Assembly (NCBI RefSeq): GCF_001427875.1
Contig: NZ_LMHK01000003.1
Coordinates: 310,001 to 374,000 of the forward strand
DNA length: 64,000 nucleotides
Direction: 5' to 3'
Source of the DNA: Devosia sp. Root685
Lineage (GTDB): Bacteria; Pseudomonadota; Alphaproteobacteria; Rhizobiales; Devosiaceae
Shown here: one piece after another, positions 61,223 to 64,000 of the stretch
How positions within the stretch are numbered: position 1 is the stretch's first letter
Layout of the letters: each line of letters begins with the position of its first letter
Notes under the pieces: generated by a model
Database searches by the model: none
What the model was told of the DNA's origin: nothing
What the model saw: only the letters and a program-made list of their open reading frames with translations
Translations under genes and position numbers: made by a program

Positions 61223-61277
61223 GCCACACCCTCGTGGTTCGAGGCTTTGCTCTGCAAAGCACCTCACCATGAGGGTT
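61223..61277. repeat. Family B palindromic repeat, single copy
   Basis: One unit: GCCACACCCTCGTGGTTCGA, TTTGCTCTGCAAAG hairpin, CACCTCACCATGAGGGTT. It lies between the TSUP stop and the LysR gene in a 192-base gap with no other feature. Confidence 0.85.
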
Positions 61278-61402
61278 ACTGGGGTGGTCGCGCGGGCTGC
61301 TGAGGGGGGTGCCTGGGCTTACGCACAAACAAATGCCGCAAATCGCGCCGAGCCGTTTTGAACTCTCGGGCTTGCCCTCTATGGTGCCGGGGGGGAGATG
61401 AC

Positions 61403-62314
61403 ATGGCACCTTTCGACAGCGTAACCGCGCGACTTATCCTGCTTTTGGCTGAAACCGGCTCGATTGGGCGCGCCGCCGAGCGCGAGGGGATCGCTTCTTC
61501 GGCCGTCAGCCGGCGGGTTTCCGATCTCGAAGCGCGGCTTGGCGTGGTGCTGTTCGACCGCTCGGCGCAAGGGGTCAAATTGACCAGCGCCGGCGAGGCC
61601 TATGCCGAAGGCTGCCGCACCGTCCTGCGCTCGATTGCCGATCTCGATGCCGTCATGGCCGAATTCGGCTCGGGGCTCCGGGGCAGCCTGCGGCTTGCTT
61701 CGACCGGCTCGGCGCTAACCGGGCGCCTCCCCGAACTTTTGGCGCGTTACGCGCAAAAATTTCCCGGCATCGAAATCGCCATCGCCGAAATGGGCGCGGC
61801 CAAGGCATTGCTGGCGCTTGATGAAGGCCGGGCCGATGTCGCCATTGTTTCGGACAATTATGATTTCGGCCGCTTCGACATCAAACCATTCGAAGACGAG
61901 CGGGTCTGGGTCGTGGCGCCGCCCGATCATCCGCTCGCCAAAATGATCGAGCCGCGCAAGGCGATCTCGTTCGATGCGGCGCTGCCTTACGCCATGGTTG
62001 GGATCCATCATACCGGCTCACTTGACCGGCTGCTTTCCGAAGCCGCGACCGGCAAGGGGCAGACGCTGACCGAAACGCTGCGGGTCGAAAGTTTTCCGGC
62101 GCTGGTGCGTATGGTCGAGGCCGGGTTCGGTATCGGCTTCCTGCGCTCGACGAGCCTGCACCTGCTTGCCGGAACCGATCTCGTCTGCGCGCCGCTGGCT
62201 GAAAGCTGGGCCATGCGCCAATTGCTCGTGGCGCGGCGCAAGTCGAGCCCGCAATCGGCGGCAATGAAGAGTTTTATCGCCCTCTGCGCCGAGACCTACG
62301 CGCCCTCGCTGTGA
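61403..62314 (+). CDS. LysR family transcriptional regulator
   Basis: 303 residues. The winged helix-turn-helix is at residues 5-65 (LILLLAETGSIGRAAEREGIASSAVSRRVSDLEARLGVVLFDRSAQGVKLTSAG), followed by the two-lobed effector domain (GSLRLASTGSALTGRLPELLARYAQKFPGIEI). ATG 61403 follows GGGAGATGAC. The preceding same-strand TSUP permease could be a target but LysR genes are usually divergent from targets, and no divergent gene exists here. Confidence 0.93.
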   Translation: MAPFDSVTARLILLLAETGSIGRAAEREGIASSAVSRRVSDLEARLGVVLFDRSAQGVKLTSAGEAYAEGCRTVLRSIADLDAVMAEFGSGLRGSLRLASTGSALTGRLPELLARYAQKFPGIEIAIAEMGAAKALLALDEGRADVAIVSDNYDFGRFDIKPFEDERVWVVAPPDHPLAKMIEPRKAISFDAALPYAMVGIHHTGSLDRLLSEAATGKGQTLTETLRVESFPALVRMVEAGFGIGFLRSTSLHLLAGTDLVCAPLAESWAMRQLLVARRKSSPQSAAMKSFIALCAETYAPSL

Positions 62315-62321
62315 AAATGAC

Positions 62322-64000
62322 TTAGCGCAAATCTGCGGTCATGTCGGCAAAGCACACGACCTGGCCGCGCCCGCCGGCCTTGGCCGCGTAGCAGGCGGCA
62401 TCGGCTTCGCCGAGATAGCCGAGCCCCGATTCCGAGCGCGATTTGATGGCGGTGACACCGACGCTGGCGCCGATCCGGTAGAGGCGGCCGTTCCAGGAAA
62501 AGGCGAGGGCGCCGATGGCCCGCACGATCTTTTCGGCGACCTTGCGGCCAGAGGCGAGCGGACAATCCTCGAGCAGCACCGCAAATTCGTCGCCCCCGAG
62601 ACGGGCGGCCAGATCATGGCCGCGACAGGCGCCGCGAATGGTTTCGGCGACCTGTTTGAGAAGCGCGTCGCCGGCTGCGTGGCCGGCCGTGTCATTGACC
62701 GGCTTGAAGCGGTCGAGATCGACATAGAGCAGGCAATGCTGCCGCTGCCCATCGCGGGCCGATCCCATGGCAAGGCTCATGGCCCGGTCAAAGGCGGCGC
62801 GGTTGGGCAGGCCCGTCAGCACGTCGTGGCTGGCCGAATGGACGAGCTGGCGCTGTAGCGCCCGGCTCTGGGTAATGTCCTGAAACACCAGCACCGCACC
62901 CGATACCGTGCCATCAGGCATGATGACAGGCGAGGCGGAGCAGCGAATATCGCGCGCCTGTCCGTCGCGCGCGACGAGGACAACCTCGTCTTCTACCTCT
63001 ATGGCCTGCCGATGGGTCAGGCAGGCAATGGCCGGGCAGGGCGCCGCCTCGTCCGAATGGGCATGGCGCAGGGGAAAGACGGCTTCGGCAAAGAGGCCTC
63101 GGGCCTCATCGGCGGAAAAGCCGGTAAAGCGCTCGGCGGCCGGGTTGATGAAGGTCACCTTTCCCTCAGCATCAGTGGCAATCATGCCATCGGCAACGGC
63201 TTCGAGGGTGACGCGCAAGAGTTCCTTTTCGGCCGCCAGTTCCTGCTCGATGGTCTTCAAATAGGTAATATCGGTATCGGTGCCGATGGTGCGCAGGGGC
63301 TCCCCGTTCTCGTCCCATTCGACCGGCCGGCCACGGCTCAAAATCCAGATATAATTGCCCTCGCGGGTCCGTTCGCGATATTCGAGCGCGTCTAGACTAT
63401 CATCGCCCTGATCCTGCCGGTGCACATTGGCCATGACGGTCGGGAGATCGTCGGGATGGATGCGCTCGAACCATTTCTGCTGGTCGCCATCGACCTCTTC
63501 ATCGACCGGGATGCCGCGCATCTTTCGCCACATGCGCGAATAAAACATCGTATCCGTGCGGATATCGTGGTCCCAGACGCCTTGCCGCGCGCCTTCGAGC
63601 GCGTAGTTCCAGCGGTTTTCCGAATAGACCAGGGCCTCTTCGGCGCGCTTTTGCAACTCGATGCTGGTGACTTGCAGGACGAGGCAATCTGGATGCCCAT
63701 CCTCGTCGCTCGACAGGGCACCCGCCAACATGACCCAGATCGGATGTCCATCGGCATGGCGGAGGCGATGTTCGCCGCGATAATGCGCGCTTTCGCCCCG
63801 GGCCAGGCGCACCAGATGTTGCCGCGCGGCACCGGTATCGTCGGGATGAATAAGGCTGAAGCCATCAAGGCTTTGGCCGATCTCCAAGGTGTGGCCGAGA
63901 AGGCGGGTGAAGGCGGGATTGAGATAGCGCACCGCCCCGTCGAGCCCGGTGACCAGCATGCCGACCGGCGCTATTTCGGCAAGGCGCGACAGCACCGGCA
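62322..64000 (-). CDS. PAS-GGDEF diguanylate cyclase, 5' end outside the window
   Basis: At least 557 residues; the frame stays open to the right edge, so the true start is not visible. Three PAS-type sensor modules can be read: IAPVGMLVTGLDGAVRYLNPAFTRLLG, then a PAC-containing PAS_3-like module (WEHD-type VWDHDIRTDTMFYSRMW), and VADGMIATDAEGKVTFINPAAERFTGF. The C-terminal 165 residues are a GGDEF domain with the intact RLGGDEFAVLLED signature, so c-di-GMP synthesis is expected. It makes a functional counterpart to the EAL protein at 14534. Stops 8 bases from the convergent LysR gene. Confidence 0.92.
   Translation of the reverse strand, partial: PVLSRLAEIAPVGMLVTGLDGAVRYLNPAFTRLLGHTLEIGQSLDGFSLIHPDDTGAARQHLVRLARGESAHYRGEHRLRHADGHPIWVMLAGALSSDEDGHPDCLVLQVTSIELQKRAEEALVYSENRWNYALEGARQGVWDHDIRTDTMFYSRMWRKMRGIPVDEEVDGDQQKWFERIHPDDLPTVMANVHRQDQGDDSLDALEYRERTREGNYIWILSRGRPVEWDENGEPLRTIGTDTDITYLKTIEQELAAEKELLRVTLEAVADGMIATDAEGKVTFINPAAERFTGFSADEARGLFAEAVFPLRHAHSDEAAPCPAIACLTHRQAIEVEDEVVLVARDGQARDIRCSASPVIMPDGTVSGAVLVFQDITQSRALQRQLVHSASHDVLTGLPNRAAFDRAMSLAMGSARDGQRQHCLLYVDLDRFKPVNDTAGHAAGDALLKQVAETIRGACRGHDLAARLGGDEFAVLLEDCPLASGRKVAEKIVRAIGALAFSWNGRLYRIGASVGVTAIKSRSESGLGYLGEADAACYAAKAGGRGQVVCFADMTADLR

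Noticed and set aside
1..64000. CRISPR array or phage-defence locus
   Set aside because: No regularly spaced direct repeats, Cas, toxin-antitoxin or restriction genes were seen; the repeats present are palindromic intergenic elements.

Overview
The window looks like a chromosome segment of a high-GC alphaproteobacterium of the order Hyphomicrobiales, most like a Devosia-type organism. This is inferred from codon use, the many sugar ABC transporters, intergenic palindromic repeats typical of the group, a five-box TTAA array of CtrA type and a cluster of GANTC (CcrM) sites. No rRNA, integrase, transposase, CRISPR array or phage gene was found. One tRNA (Ser-GGA) is present. Coding density is high and most gaps are filled by four families of short palindromic repeats.

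Layout. (1) 347-3026, plus strand: ABC ATPase, GDPD-like phosphodiesterase and inositol-monophosphatase-like gene, the tail of a transporter operon that starts outside the window. (2) 14362-3205, minus strand: a LacI regulator, two LplB/LplC-type permeases, a binding protein, two different ADP-ribosylglycohydrolase-family enzymes (one with a large C-terminal beta-rich extension), an ABC ATPase, a class III CoA transferase and a CitE/HpcH-type CoA-ester lyase. Two LacI-type operators fit local control. (3) 14534-18459: an EAL phosphodiesterase and, divergently, an acyl-ACP-reductase-like protein with an NDH-2-like flavoprotein; a phased CtrA-type array lies between them. (4) 18581-22467: tRNA-Ser, a small membrane protein, a VOC protein, and a Gfo/Idh/MocA oxidoreductase divergent from a second LacI regulator. 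(5) 23094-37066: a 14-kb chemosensory operon (STAS, CheY, CheA, CheW, three MCPs, CheW, CheR, CheB) ending in a 569-residue all-helical protein with MCP-tip-like motifs and a CheZ-like D-x-x-x-Q motif. A 626-bp upstream gap holds six GANTC sites in 64 bp.

(6) 42385-37379, minus strand: NTF2-like protein, MFS transporter, M81 metallopeptidase, DeoR regulator, hydratase. (7) 42760-51286: an amino-sugar type operon (Gfo/Idh oxidoreductase, two permeases, binding protein, ATPase, RpiR regulator, GH20 beta-hexosaminidase without signal peptide) behind a strong palindromic operator, suggesting uptake and cytoplasmic breakdown of N-acetylhexosamine oligosaccharides. (8) 51387-64000: NudI-like Nudix enzyme, a second M81 peptidase divergent from RidA, SDR and D-threonine-aldolase-like genes, then DNA repair (3-methyladenine glycosylase, RecQ), a basic low-complexity protein, a DUF1624 membrane protein with a Cys-rich tail, a TSUP permease, a LysR regulator, and a PAS-GGDEF protein running off the right edge.

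The best candidates for undescribed biology are the LacI/ABC/ADP-ribosylglycohydrolase/CoA operon, the acyl-ACP-reductase-like pair under a CtrA-type array, and the chemosensory operon with its terminal CheZ-motif protein. All functional statements come from reading the sequence and from family knowledge; no database search was run.
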